A stretch of 64,000 nucleotides of DNA from Salegentibacter sp. 24 (GTDB lineage: Bacteria; Bacteroidota; Bacteroidia; Flavobacteriales; Flavobacteriaceae): the NCBI RefSeq assembly GCF_004362395.1, contig NZ_SNWE01000019.1, positions 18,695 to 82,694 on the forward strand, in the 5' to 3' direction. The notes beneath the pieces were generated by a model. That model saw only the letters and a list, made by a program, of their open reading frames with translations. It searched no databases and was not told the origin of the DNA. Positions 21,401 through 28,754 of the stretch are shown piece by piece. Position 1 is the stretch's first letter, and each line of letters starts with the position of its first letter. The position numbers were made by a program, and so were the translations under genes.

Positions 21401-21512
21401 TCATACCATCGCTTGCCCCGGTAACCGTACCGGTGACTTCTCTTTGCTGCGCGAACATTCCGGTAATCTGGAAAAATGCCAGCAAGGCCATAATTGAAAT
21501 TTTGTTTTTCAT
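18420..21512 (-). CDS. SusC/RagA-type TonB-dependent outer-membrane transporter
   Basis: A 1030-residue outer-membrane importer energised by TonB. In order: signal peptide (to about residue 22), a carboxypeptidase-regulatory-like domain at 24-105 (VTGTVTGASDGMTLPGVTV), a TonB-box-like LDEVVVTSLG, the plug domain with RIVIRGVNSL and QPLFVIDGVP, then a long beta-barrel ending in FFTLNLGL, with the terminal aromatic/hydrophobic pattern of barrel proteins. It is the first gene of a two-gene unit with susD and has a good promoter. Divergent from the dacB-like gene over 165 A+T-rich bases. Confidence 0.95.
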   Translation of the reverse strand: MKNKISIMALLAFFQITGMFAQQREVTGTVTGASDGMTLPGVTVLVKGTNNGTVTDMEGNYAIDVDEDAVLVFSSIGFQKQEVPVNGRSVINVTMSEDLEGLDEVVVTSLGIEREKKALGYAVQEIQGEDITKTNQPNIVNALQGQTAGVQITNSGGAPGQSARIVIRGVNSLDPNADNQPLFVIDGVPVDNSTIESSGTPRGLSNRAADINPNDIESMSILKGAAATALYGVRAANGAVIITTKKGKAGDVRISINSTIGFEEVNQYPEIQEVYGQGFGGVYDPNSFWPNWGPSIDEIREIDPDAEINDIWRDAMRTGVQIDNSFSISGGNEMATFYASLNNLDQEGIIPFSNWGRTSARFNGTLKFNDKFRVAGNMNYTISGGNRVPHDRFMERMIYNTPMQDINDYINEDGTMKSIGTNTNPIYDARFSTFEDEVNRIIGNMKFTYSPSDWLDVNYLIGTDFYTDSRTEITPGPLGIEGEVPLSSEGFITETRIESRDINSNLFITLKKQWDEKWNTTLRVGNDIFERDYELVEATGENFVIPQFYDLSYASQISTSQDKRKKRLIGLYGDLMVDYDDMLFLNITGRNDWTSTLPKGNNSFFYPSINLGFAFTEAFEMPEVLTYGKLRVSYAEVGKDTDPYRIGQTYTSPAIYPLGGEVGFTRFSQFGDLGLKPERTTSIEIGTDLRFFENRFGIDFTWYKSNSKDQIIPVPVSESSGFSTFITNAGEIENQGVEFIIRGNPVRTEDFTWNITLNAAYNQNEVVSIREGIEQIQVGSQYGYAGSTVTMQLIEGEAYGNIFGSSYERFGADESSLFLNEDLPIVIGEDGFPVRNGEQLILGNSTPKWIGGLTNDFSYKNFDFSFLIDFRTGVEQYSQYDNFFSAFGIAEYTLNRNETRVFDGVLADGSPNTQEVWLGQGVGPDGRDYGAGFYRNTYRSVSENFVHDASFIKLRNISLAYNFGEKVLNSLSFLKTARVSVAANNIILYTPWDGFDPESFSAGAGGNATGFTGLGYPGVQSLFFTLNLGL

Positions 21513-21545
21513 TCCTTTTGTGTTAAAGTTTTCTGAATTATAAAT

Positions 21546-21577
21546 TAAATATACCTAAAAGCACAAGACCTGAGCAA
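21546..21577 (-). promoter_or_regulatory. Promoter of susCD
   Basis: Minus-strand TTG (21575-21577), 21-base spacer, TATATTTA (21546-21553), 33 bases before the susC start. One base differs from the Bacteroidota -7 consensus. Confidence 0.6.
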
Positions 21578-21626
21578 ATTTGTTGATTTAAAAATTAAAC
21601 TTTTATTAACTTCTTAAATATTAATT

Positions 21627-21634
21627 TAACTTTG
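21627..21634 (+). promoter_or_regulatory. Probable -7 element for the dacB-like operon
   Basis: TAACTTTG matches TAnnTTTG, 43 bases before the start codon at 21678. No clear TTG is found at the usual upstream distance. Confidence 0.4.
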
Positions 21635-21677
21635 TGCTAATTTTTTAAAAATCCGCAAACCTGTTTAAAATTATATA

Positions 21678-23015
21678 ATGCCGAATATTTTATCTGCAAT
21701 CAAAAGTTCCTTAAAAAGCATTAGCTTTTTTTTACTCATCATTTTACTTGGAGGCTGTTCCACAAGTCGAAAAATAAGTAAGCCTCTGGATGAAATTTTT
21801 AAGGAATCGCCGGTCTTTAGGCAGGGATTTGCTGGCTTTATAGTAATTGATCCCAAGGCAAACAAAACCCTTTATAGCCATAATGCAGACAAATATTTCA
21901 CCCCAGCCTCCAATACCAAGTTATTTAGCTTTTTTACAGGCTTAAAAATTTTAGGAGATTCCATTGCTGCACTTCAATACCAGCTCCAAAACGATACGCT
22001 CTATTTTCAGGCTACCGGGGACCCATCTTTTTTAAATCAAAATTTACCCGATTCAAGGGTTTTTGAATTTCTAAAAAACAAGGGGGAACAGCTCGCTTAT
22101 GTGACTCCCTCCTATACCGAAAAACACCAGGGACCCGGCTGGGCATGGGACGATTATAACGCCTATTATTCAGCGGAACGCACTGCTTTTCCCATTTATG
22201 GAAATATGGTAACTTTTGATTTTAAAGAAAATAAAGAAAGCCCTGTAGTTTCTCCTGAAATTTTTAAAGATTCCCTGGTAAATGAAAAGGACAGTTTAGG
22301 TTCATCAAGGATCAGGCGCGATATCGCTAAAAATAGCTTTAAATTCAGCAACCAGAACATGGAAGCAGATTTCCAACAGGCTGTACCCTTTAAATATTCC
22401 CCCGAGATGCTCGTCGAACTTTTAAAGGATACCCTTGAGAGGCCAGTGCATCTTGTTAAGCATTCGGAGATCAACCTGGACCTGGATCACACCTTATATA
22501 GTATACCAAGTGACAGCCTTTACAAGAGAATGCTCAAGGTGAGCGATAATTTTATAGCTGAACAAATTTTGCTGATGGCCGCAAATAAAATTGCGGATAC
22601 CTTAAAATCTGATATCGCCATAGATTATATGAAAGAAAATTATTTAAAAGACCTACCCGATGAACCCATGTGGTATGATGGCTCCGGATTATCGCGCTAC
22701 AATCTTTTTACACCCCGAAGTATGGTTAAACTGCTGCAGAAGATCAAAGCCGATGTGCCCCGGGAAAAATTACTGGATATGCTGCCTTCCGGGGGACATT
22801 CCGGGACTATAAAAAATTATTACAAAGCAGCTGAACCGTATGTTTTTGCCAAAACCGGGACTTTAAAAAACAATCACAGCCTGAGCGGATATTTAAAGAC
22901 CAAAAGCGGAAAACTGCTTATTTTTAGTTTTATGAATAGTAATTACACCGTCCCTACCGCGGTTTTAAAGGCTGAAATGGAAAAAGTGCTCCTCCAGCTT
23001 CGTGATAATTACTAA
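21678..23015 (+). CDS. dacB: D-alanyl-D-alanine carboxypeptidase/endopeptidase (PBP4, S13 family) lipoprotein
   Basis: Periplasmic penicillin-binding enzyme that trims or hydrolyses peptidoglycan cross-bridges. All three active-site motifs of the serine penicillin-binding fold are visible: SxxK at 78-81 (PASNTK), SDN at 289-291, and KTG at 392-394. The N terminus is a lipoprotein signal with lipobox LLGGC (Cys27), so it is membrane-anchored, unlike the soluble E. coli PBP4. The 445-residue length fits S13. It is followed 24 bases later by an S66 L,D-carboxypeptidase, suggesting a two-gene murein-processing unit. Confidence 0.92.
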   Translation: MPNILSAIKSSLKSISFFLLIILLGGCSTSRKISKPLDEIFKESPVFRQGFAGFIVIDPKANKTLYSHNADKYFTPASNTKLFSFFTGLKILGDSIAALQYQLQNDTLYFQATGDPSFLNQNLPDSRVFEFLKNKGEQLAYVTPSYTEKHQGPGWAWDDYNAYYSAERTAFPIYGNMVTFDFKENKESPVVSPEIFKDSLVNEKDSLGSSRIRRDIAKNSFKFSNQNMEADFQQAVPFKYSPEMLVELLKDTLERPVHLVKHSEINLDLDHTLYSIPSDSLYKRMLKVSDNFIAEQILLMAANKIADTLKSDIAIDYMKENYLKDLPDEPMWYDGSGLSRYNLFTPRSMVKLLQKIKADVPREKLLDMLPSGGHSGTIKNYYKAAEPYVFAKTGTLKNNHSLSGYLKTKSGKLLIFSFMNSNYTVPTAVLKAEMEKVLLQLRDNY

Positions 23016-23039
23016 CTTTAATCTCTAAAATCACCTTAG

Positions 23040-24092
23040 ATGCAACGTAGAAAATTCATTCAGAATATAGGAATAGGAAGCTTAGCTTTTCCCCTGGCAA
23101 ACTTTACGGGAATTGATAAAATCACTCCTGGAAATAATGATGTTATTATTCCACAGGGATTAGAAAAGGGAGATACTATTGGGGTGGTTAGTCCTTCTAG
23201 CGCAATTTTTGAAACCCAGCCTTATGAAATTGCCAGGGAAAACCTGGAAGCGATGGGTTTAAAGGTGCAATTCGGGGAATTCGTAAAAAGTAGGTACGGC
23301 CACCTGGCAGGAACCGATAAGGAGCGTGCCCAGGAACTCAACAATATGTTTGGCAATGATGAGATCCAGGGAATTATGGCCCTTCGTGGAGGGTCCGGTG
23401 CTGCGAGGATTCTTGATAAACTAGATTATAAGATCATAAAAGAAAACCCCAAGATCTTTATAGGCTATAGCGATATCACCGCACTTCATTTAGCGATTTA
23501 TGAAAAAACAGGGCTGGTAACATACCACGGGCCATTGGCGGTTTCCACCTGGAATTCTTTTAGTTTTGATCATTTTAGACGTTTGTTGTTCGAAAATGAA
23601 AAAATCACTTTTACCAATCCCAAGGATAAGGGCGATAACCTGGTGCAAATAGACAATAGGATAAGAACAATTCGTAGTGGTGAAGCTACCGGCAGGCTGG
23701 TTGGCGGAAATTTATCGGTACTAACTGGCATTATGGGCTCAGCATATTTCCCTTCAGATTGGGAAAATAACATCCTGTATCTAGAAGATGTGGGGGAACA
23801 AATCTATGCGGTAGACCGCATGATGAGTCAGTTGCAATTAGGCGGGGTGCTGGATAAAATCAAAGGATTTGTTTTTGGGAAATGCACCAGTTGTAATCCG
23901 GGGGGTTCAGGTTACGGCTCGTTAACGATGGAAGAAGTGATTGATCATTACATAAGGCCGTTAAATATCCCTGCATTTTCCGGAGCTATGATTGGCCATA
24001 TTGATGATAATATTACCATTCCTAATGGGTTGAAAGCCAAGATAAACGCTACCAAAGGTAGTATCGAACTCCTGGAAAACCCTGTAAAATAA
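23040..24092 (+). CDS. S66 family L,D-carboxypeptidase (LdcA/MccF-like)
   Basis: Serine peptidase of family S66, which either removes the terminal D-Ala from murein tetrapeptides (LdcA) or cleaves microcin-type amide bonds (MccF). The Ser-Glu-His triad is visible: Ser144 in GYSDIT, Glu249 in YLED, His320 in GHIDD. The N terminus (MQRRKFIQNIGIGSLAFPL) resembles a twin-arginine or Sec signal, so the enzyme may be exported, unlike cytoplasmic E. coli LdcA. The 350-residue length fits. Its place after the PBP4 gene favours a murein role over microcin resistance (inference). Confidence 0.9.
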   Translation: MQRRKFIQNIGIGSLAFPLANFTGIDKITPGNNDVIIPQGLEKGDTIGVVSPSSAIFETQPYEIARENLEAMGLKVQFGEFVKSRYGHLAGTDKERAQELNNMFGNDEIQGIMALRGGSGAARILDKLDYKIIKENPKIFIGYSDITALHLAIYEKTGLVTYHGPLAVSTWNSFSFDHFRRLLFENEKITFTNPKDKGDNLVQIDNRIRTIRSGEATGRLVGGNLSVLTGIMGSAYFPSDWENNILYLEDVGEQIYAVDRMMSQLQLGGVLDKIKGFVFGKCTSCNPGGSGYGSLTMEEVIDHYIRPLNIPAFSGAMIGHIDDNITIPNGLKAKINATKGSIELLENPVK

Positions 24093-24169
24093 TTCCCCTA
24101 TCAGAAAGTAAACTGGCTAAAAACCGGTAATTATTCGCAACAATTCTTATTTTTAAGGAAATTTGAAGC

Positions 24170-25696
24170 GTGGATAGAACACAAGAATTTGTAGCATACA
24201 TTCGGGACGCTTATCAGCCCAAGGGCGATTTCATTCATTTGGGAGCTGCAATGCTCCAGGGAGAAACCTTTGCGGATGCCGCTGTAAAAATTCCTTTAAA
24301 AACTATGAACCGCCACGGCCTAATTGCAGGGGCGACGGGAACAGGAAAATCTAAAACGCTGCAAATTTTAGCTGAAAACCTTTCTCAAAAAGGCGTGCCT
24401 GTGCTACTTATGGATGTAAAAGGAGATCTCAGTGGGATCGCAAAACCATCTTCCGGAGAAGCATTTTTACACCAGCGTCATAAAAAACTGGGTTTCCCTT
24501 TTCAATCTTCGAATGCACCCGTTGAATTTCTTAGTATTTCAAAACAAGACGGGGTTCGGTTAAGAGCCACTGTTAGTGAATTCGGTCCCATTCTATTATC
24601 GCGAATTTTAGAGCTCACCTCAACCCAGGAAGGAATCCTGGCCATTATTTTTAAATATTGTGACGATCATAAGTTACCACTGCTGGACCTAAGGGACCTT
24701 AAAAAGATGCTCCAGTATGTTACCGGTGAAGGTCAAAAAACTGTAGAAAAGGAATACGGAAGAATTTCCAGCGCCTCGACCGGGGCTATTTTAAGAAAAA
24801 TTGTTGCCCTCGAGCAGCAGGGGGCAGATGGTTTTTTTGGCGAACGCTCTTTTGAGGTAACCGATCTTACCCGGAAAGCCAAAAACGGCCAGGCCTATGT
24901 AAACATTCTGCGGCTTACCGATATTCAGGATAAACCAAAGTTGTTTTCTACTTTTATGCTGAGTCTATTGGCAGAAATTTACACGACTTTCCCCGAAGAA
25001 GGTGATCTCGACAAACCTAAACTTGTGATCTTTATTGACGAAGCACACCTTATTTTTAAGGAAGCTTCTGATGCTTTGCTTGATCAAATTGAAAGTATTG
25101 TAAAATTAATTCGGTCTAAGGGCGTTGGCCTTTATTTTGTTACCCAAAACCCTACCGATGTTCCTCCCCAAGTACTAAGCCAACTGGGATTAAAGATTCA
25201 ACACGCCTTAAGGGCATTTACTGCAAATGATCGAAAAGCGATCAAATTATCAGCCGAAAACTATCCTATTTCTAAATATTACGATACCAAAAACGAACTT
25301 ACCTCGTTAGGTATCGGTGAAGCCCTGGTTTCGGCATTGGATGAAAAAGGAAGGCCTGCTGCCCTGGCCGCTACCTTGTTAAGAGCGCCTATGAGCAGGA
25401 TGGATATTTTAACCGATGCCGAGCTGGAAGAAATCATTATAAATTCTCAATTAAGGCCAAAATATAACCAGGCAATCGATCGGGAAAGCGCCTATGAACT
25501 TCTGAATAAAAAAATAGACCAGGCACAGGCCAGGGAGGCTAAAGCAAAAGCAGAAGCAGAAGCGTTAGAAAGAAAAAAGGCAGTTTCCCATTCCGGCCGC
25601 AACCCTGGAAAAACTCAAGCTGCGATTATCAAAGTACTCACCAGCGCTACTTTTATTCGTGGGGTGATGGGAGTGCTCAATAAACTATTAAAATAA
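24170..25696 (+). CDS. HerA-like ATPase, DUF853 family
   Basis: A 508-residue P-loop ATPase of the HerA/FtsK superfamily (DUF853, related to E. coli YjgR). Walker A is GATGTGKSKT at about 54-63 and Walker B is VIFIDEAH near 286-293, followed by an arginine-rich VTQNPTDVP segment. An alanine/glutamate/lysine-rich helix at about 440-475 is probably a coiled coil, and the last ~30 residues are basic. Translation starts at GTG (24170); no ATG fits the conserved N terminus. The cellular role of DUF853 proteins is not established. No nuclease partner (NurA-like) lies next to it. Confidence 0.85.
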   Translation: MDRTQEFVAYIRDAYQPKGDFIHLGAAMLQGETFADAAVKIPLKTMNRHGLIAGATGTGKSKTLQILAENLSQKGVPVLLMDVKGDLSGIAKPSSGEAFLHQRHKKLGFPFQSSNAPVEFLSISKQDGVRLRATVSEFGPILLSRILELTSTQEGILAIIFKYCDDHKLPLLDLRDLKKMLQYVTGEGQKTVEKEYGRISSASTGAILRKIVALEQQGADGFFGERSFEVTDLTRKAKNGQAYVNILRLTDIQDKPKLFSTFMLSLLAEIYTTFPEEGDLDKPKLVIFIDEAHLIFKEASDALLDQIESIVKLIRSKGVGLYFVTQNPTDVPPQVLSQLGLKIQHALRAFTANDRKAIKLSAENYPISKYYDTKNELTSLGIGEALVSALDEKGRPAALAATLLRAPMSRMDILTDAELEEIIINSQLRPKYNQAIDRESAYELLNKKIDQAQAREAKAKAEAEALERKKAVSHSGRNPGKTQAAIIKVLTSATFIRGVMGVLNKLLK

Positions 25697-25722
25697 TAAC
25701 TCATCAATATTCAATCTAAAAA

Positions 25723-26280
25723 ATGAAAAAATCTTTGCTACTTATTCTAGGCTTAACACTGGGACTAACCTCTTGTCAGAAAGACCAGGACAATCCGTTT
25801 TTAATTACGGCCAGCCAGGTAGGGCCTGTTAACAGGGATATAAAGATCAACCAGTTAGACTCCTTATTCGCTGAAGACTCTATCGTAAAACAAAAAAGTG
25901 GGGCACAGGAATTTCTAGCCACAAACGAGATTAAAGTTTTTGAAAAAGGAGGAAAACACCTGATGACACTAGAACCGCTCCAGGAATTCGATTCTACCAG
26001 TACAATTGGACATATAAGAATCATTGATCCCAGGTTTAAAACAAAAGATGGTCTAAGTACCGCAAGTACTTTTAAAGATATTGTAGAAAATTATAATATC
26101 TCAAGAATAGAAAATACCCTAAACGCGGCCGTGGTTTTTCTTGATGAGATAAATGCTTACATCACTATTGACAAAGAAGAATTACCTGCGGATTTAAGAT
26201 ATGATACGGTATCAAAAATAAGGGCCTCACAAATTCCCGATGACGCCAAGTTCAAGTATTTTATGATCTACTGGAATTAA
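25723..26280 (+). CDS. Lipoprotein of unknown function
   Basis: I do not recognise a named family. The 185-residue product has a clear lipoprotein signal (MKKSLLLILG, lipobox LTSC with Cys18), then a mixed alpha/beta region with LITASQVGPVNRDIKI, an acidic LFAEDSIV segment and a FKDIVENYNISRIEN segment, ending KFKYFMIYWN. It begins 26 bases after the HerA-like gene on the same strand and may share its transcript, though the two products act in different compartments. No cysteine other than the lipidation site is evident. Confidence 0.7.
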   Translation: MKKSLLLILGLTLGLTSCQKDQDNPFLITASQVGPVNRDIKINQLDSLFAEDSIVKQKSGAQEFLATNEIKVFEKGGKHLMTLEPLQEFDSTSTIGHIRIIDPRFKTKDGLSTASTFKDIVENYNISRIENTLNAAVVFLDEINAYITIDKEELPADLRYDTVSKIRASQIPDDAKFKYFMIYWN

Positions 26281-26402
26281 AAATCTTATGTTTTAGTCGA
26301 TAAAAATGCATAAAATAAATTCTACTTCTTTAATATATGTTAATCCGGCACCAGAATTGAAATCTTTGGCTACCTTTATTTTCCAAACTAAATAATTTAA
26401 TT

Positions 26403-26606
26403 ATGATTAAAATCTTAGGAATTACCCTAACCCTTGGCGGTGCCATAGCACTGGTAATTGGAATTCTGGGAATTTTTGGAAGTATCGCCCTTATGCTAAG
26501 CCCCTGGGCGCTGTCTATAATTGGTTTCATTTTTTTTATATCCGGAATATCCCTTATAAAGAGAAGAAAAGATACCGAGGATATTGTAGCAGAGAAAAAG
26601 CTTTAA
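26403..26606 (+). CDS. Small membrane protein of unknown function
   Basis: A 67-residue product with two hydrophobic helices (about 3-33 and 37-56) rich in Gly, Ile and Leu, then a charged tail (KRRKDTEDIVAEKKL). It starts at a clear ATG in an A+T-rich context and ends just before a strong terminator, which supports a real gene. No family is recognised; the layout resembles small two-helix inner-membrane proteins. The convergent ftsZ lies beyond the terminator. Confidence 0.6.
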   Translation: MIKILGITLTLGGAIALVIGILGIFGSIALMLSPWALSIIGFIFFISGISLIKRRKDTEDIVAEKKL

Positions 26607-26624
26607 ATACATCACTTATAATAC

Positions 26625-26658
26625 AAAAAAGGTGCCCATTGCGAGGCACCTTTTTTTA
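26625..26658. terminator. Bidirectional terminator between the small membrane protein and ftsZ
   Basis: Perfect 12-bp stem (26625-26636 with 26645-26656) and eight-base loop, with A and T runs on both sides. It ends the small membrane gene on the plus strand and the whole dcw transcript on the minus strand. Confidence 0.93.
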
Positions 26659-26697
26659 TGAACAGTAATATAAAAAAGAAAAAGAGATTGGTATTAA

Positions 26698-28728
26698 TTA
26701 ATCTACATTATCGTGTAGAAAGGAATTGTTTCTTCTAAAATGAAGTTCATCATTGTCATCTTTCCCTAAGGTAGTTCGGGATAATTTCCCTGCTCCTTTT
26801 TCGCTTTTATCCAAATCTACGCCCTGCCTTTTATATGCAGGTTGCTTTTCAATCTCCTCAATTTGAGCAGCATTACTTCTAAACTTGTAATTAAATTCTT
26901 TCATTTTTGCTCTACGCTCTGCAGCGCGCTCTATTAAAACTTCAGAAATTGGATTGTTAAATGGATCTTCCTCCTGGCTATCTTCCTGCTTTTTTTCAGA
27001 ATGATCAGGTTCTGGTTTTAGCGTTTTCTTTTCAAAAGCAATGGTTTCGTCCTTTGGTTCTTCTTTCTTCTTGGCCTGGGGTTTTGACCTATCCAGAGAT
27101 TGTTCGAATTCCATATAATCGTCCAGGCTGTAACGTTTAACCCCCCTGGTAGAACTTTCGGTTACCGGAATGATCTCCACAGGTTCGTTTACTTCGATAT
27201 CTTTAGACTCATCTTCTTCAAGCTGATGTCTGACCTGCTGCTTTTGCTCCTGCCTGGGTTGTTGAGCTCTGGGCTGTTCCTGCTTAGGTTTTTCCGCTTG
27301 AGGTTCTTCTTTTTTTTCCTGATTTATAGGAAAATCAAAAGTGAACATTATTTGTTCGTCATCATCATTTTGAACCTCTTTAGGCTCATTTACTTCCATA
27401 GATCTTATTTCTTCTGAAGTATCGTTGATAATGAAATCATCAGGATTGATTTCTTCAAAAGAAACTTCCATATCTCTGGCCGATTCAGGCGTTCTGTATA
27501 ATTCGTCCTCCTTGACCTGAATATTTCCTACCTCATCGACTTCCTCGACGCTATCATCCAAAGTATGTACAATGGTATTGTCTGGTTCCTCTGATTTTGG
27601 TTCTTCTTCTTTGGGCTCTTCAACCTGCTGATTAATTTGTGGGTAAAACCCCGTTTTCTTGGGATTTAACTTTTGCTCTGCTTTTTGATCATCCTCCAGG
27701 GTGTGGATAATCTTTTTGGTTTCGGTATTTACAATTTCGTTCTGTTGCTCAACGTTAAACCCCGTAGCGATGATAGTAACCGAGATCGCATCATCTAAAG
27801 CTTCGTCCTCACCAACACCCATAATAATATTGGCACTGTGCCCGGCCTCTGCCTGGATGTGGTCGTTGATCTCCCCTATTTCATCAATAGTGATTTCCTC
27901 GCCACCCGATACGATTAGCAGTAATACGTTTTGGGCGCCGGTAATCTTATTATCGTTCAATAAAGGAGAATCCAAAGCTTTGCTAATAGCATCCTGAGCC
28001 CTGCTGGCACCAGTCGCCTGTGCAGATCCCATAATTGCTGTTCCACTGTTGCTTAAGACTGTTTTGGCATCCCTAAGGTCAATATTTTGGGTATAGTGAT
28101 GTGTAATTACTTCCGCAATACCCCTGGAAGCGGTAGCCAAAACCTCATCGGCCTTAGAGAAACCGGCTTTAAAGCCCAGGTTCCCATAAACTTCACGAAG
28201 CTTATTATTGTTGATTACAATCAGGGAATCAACGTGACTTCTTAGTTTTTCCACCCCAAGTTGAGCTTGCTCGTTCCTCATCTTCCCTTCAAACTGAAAA
28301 GGAATAGTCACGATTCCCACGGTAAGAATATCCATGTCCTTGGCCTGCTTGGCAATCACGGGAGCCGCTCCTGTACCGGTACCGCCACCCATACCTGCTG
28401 TGATAAATACCATTTTGGTATTTACATCAAGCATTTGTTTAATTTCATCAAAACTTTCCACGGCGGCCTGCTCTCCAATAAGTGGGTTCGCTCCGGCTCC
28501 CAGACCTTCTGTTAGGCTTACCCCTAACTGTATTTTATTGGGAACAGGACTATTATCCAGGGCTTGTGCATCGGTATTGCAAACCACGAAATCTACTCCT
28601 TTTATCCCTAACTGGAACATGTGGTTTATAGCATTGCTGCCTCCTCCACCTACACCAATAACTTTGATGACGTTCGATTGATTCTTTGGTAAATCGAATG
28701 CAATGTTGTCGAATTCTGTACTGCTCAT
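26698..28728 (-). CDS. ftsZ: Cell division protein FtsZ with long C-terminal linker
   Basis: Tubulin-like GTPase that forms the division ring. The globular part (about 1-325) has VIGVGGGGSNA, NTDAQAL, the tubulin signature GGGTGTGAAP at 114-123 and the T7 loop NIDLRDAK. The remaining ~350 residues are a very long Glu/Lys/Pro/Gln-rich linker, which explains the 676-residue length against ~390 in E. coli. It ends with NNSFLHDNVD instead of the usual FtsA/ZipA-binding tail; this seems to be the Bacteroidota version. Last gene of the dcw cluster, 26 bases after ftsA, with a terminator behind it. Confidence 0.97.
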   Translation of the reverse strand: MSSTEFDNIAFDLPKNQSNVIKVIGVGGGGSNAINHMFQLGIKGVDFVVCNTDAQALDNSPVPNKIQLGVSLTEGLGAGANPLIGEQAAVESFDEIKQMLDVNTKMVFITAGMGGGTGTGAAPVIAKQAKDMDILTVGIVTIPFQFEGKMRNEQAQLGVEKLRSHVDSLIVINNNKLREVYGNLGFKAGFSKADEVLATASRGIAEVITHHYTQNIDLRDAKTVLSNSGTAIMGSAQATGASRAQDAISKALDSPLLNDNKITGAQNVLLLIVSGGEEITIDEIGEINDHIQAEAGHSANIIMGVGEDEALDDAISVTIIATGFNVEQQNEIVNTETKKIIHTLEDDQKAEQKLNPKKTGFYPQINQQVEEPKEEEPKSEEPDNTIVHTLDDSVEEVDEVGNIQVKEDELYRTPESARDMEVSFEEINPDDFIINDTSEEIRSMEVNEPKEVQNDDDEQIMFTFDFPINQEKKEEPQAEKPKQEQPRAQQPRQEQKQQVRHQLEEDESKDIEVNEPVEIIPVTESSTRGVKRYSLDDYMEFEQSLDRSKPQAKKKEEPKDETIAFEKKTLKPEPDHSEKKQEDSQEEDPFNNPISEVLIERAAERRAKMKEFNYKFRSNAAQIEEIEKQPAYKRQGVDLDKSEKGAGKLSRTTLGKDDNDELHFRRNNSFLHDNVD

Positions 28729-28754
28729 AAATTCTGTTTTACTGGTTCTCTCTT

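Noticed and set aside
15382..24092. Classical polysaccharide utilisation locus
   Set aside because: The SusCD pair has no carbohydrate-active enzyme, SusE/F-type protein or sensor-regulator in reach.
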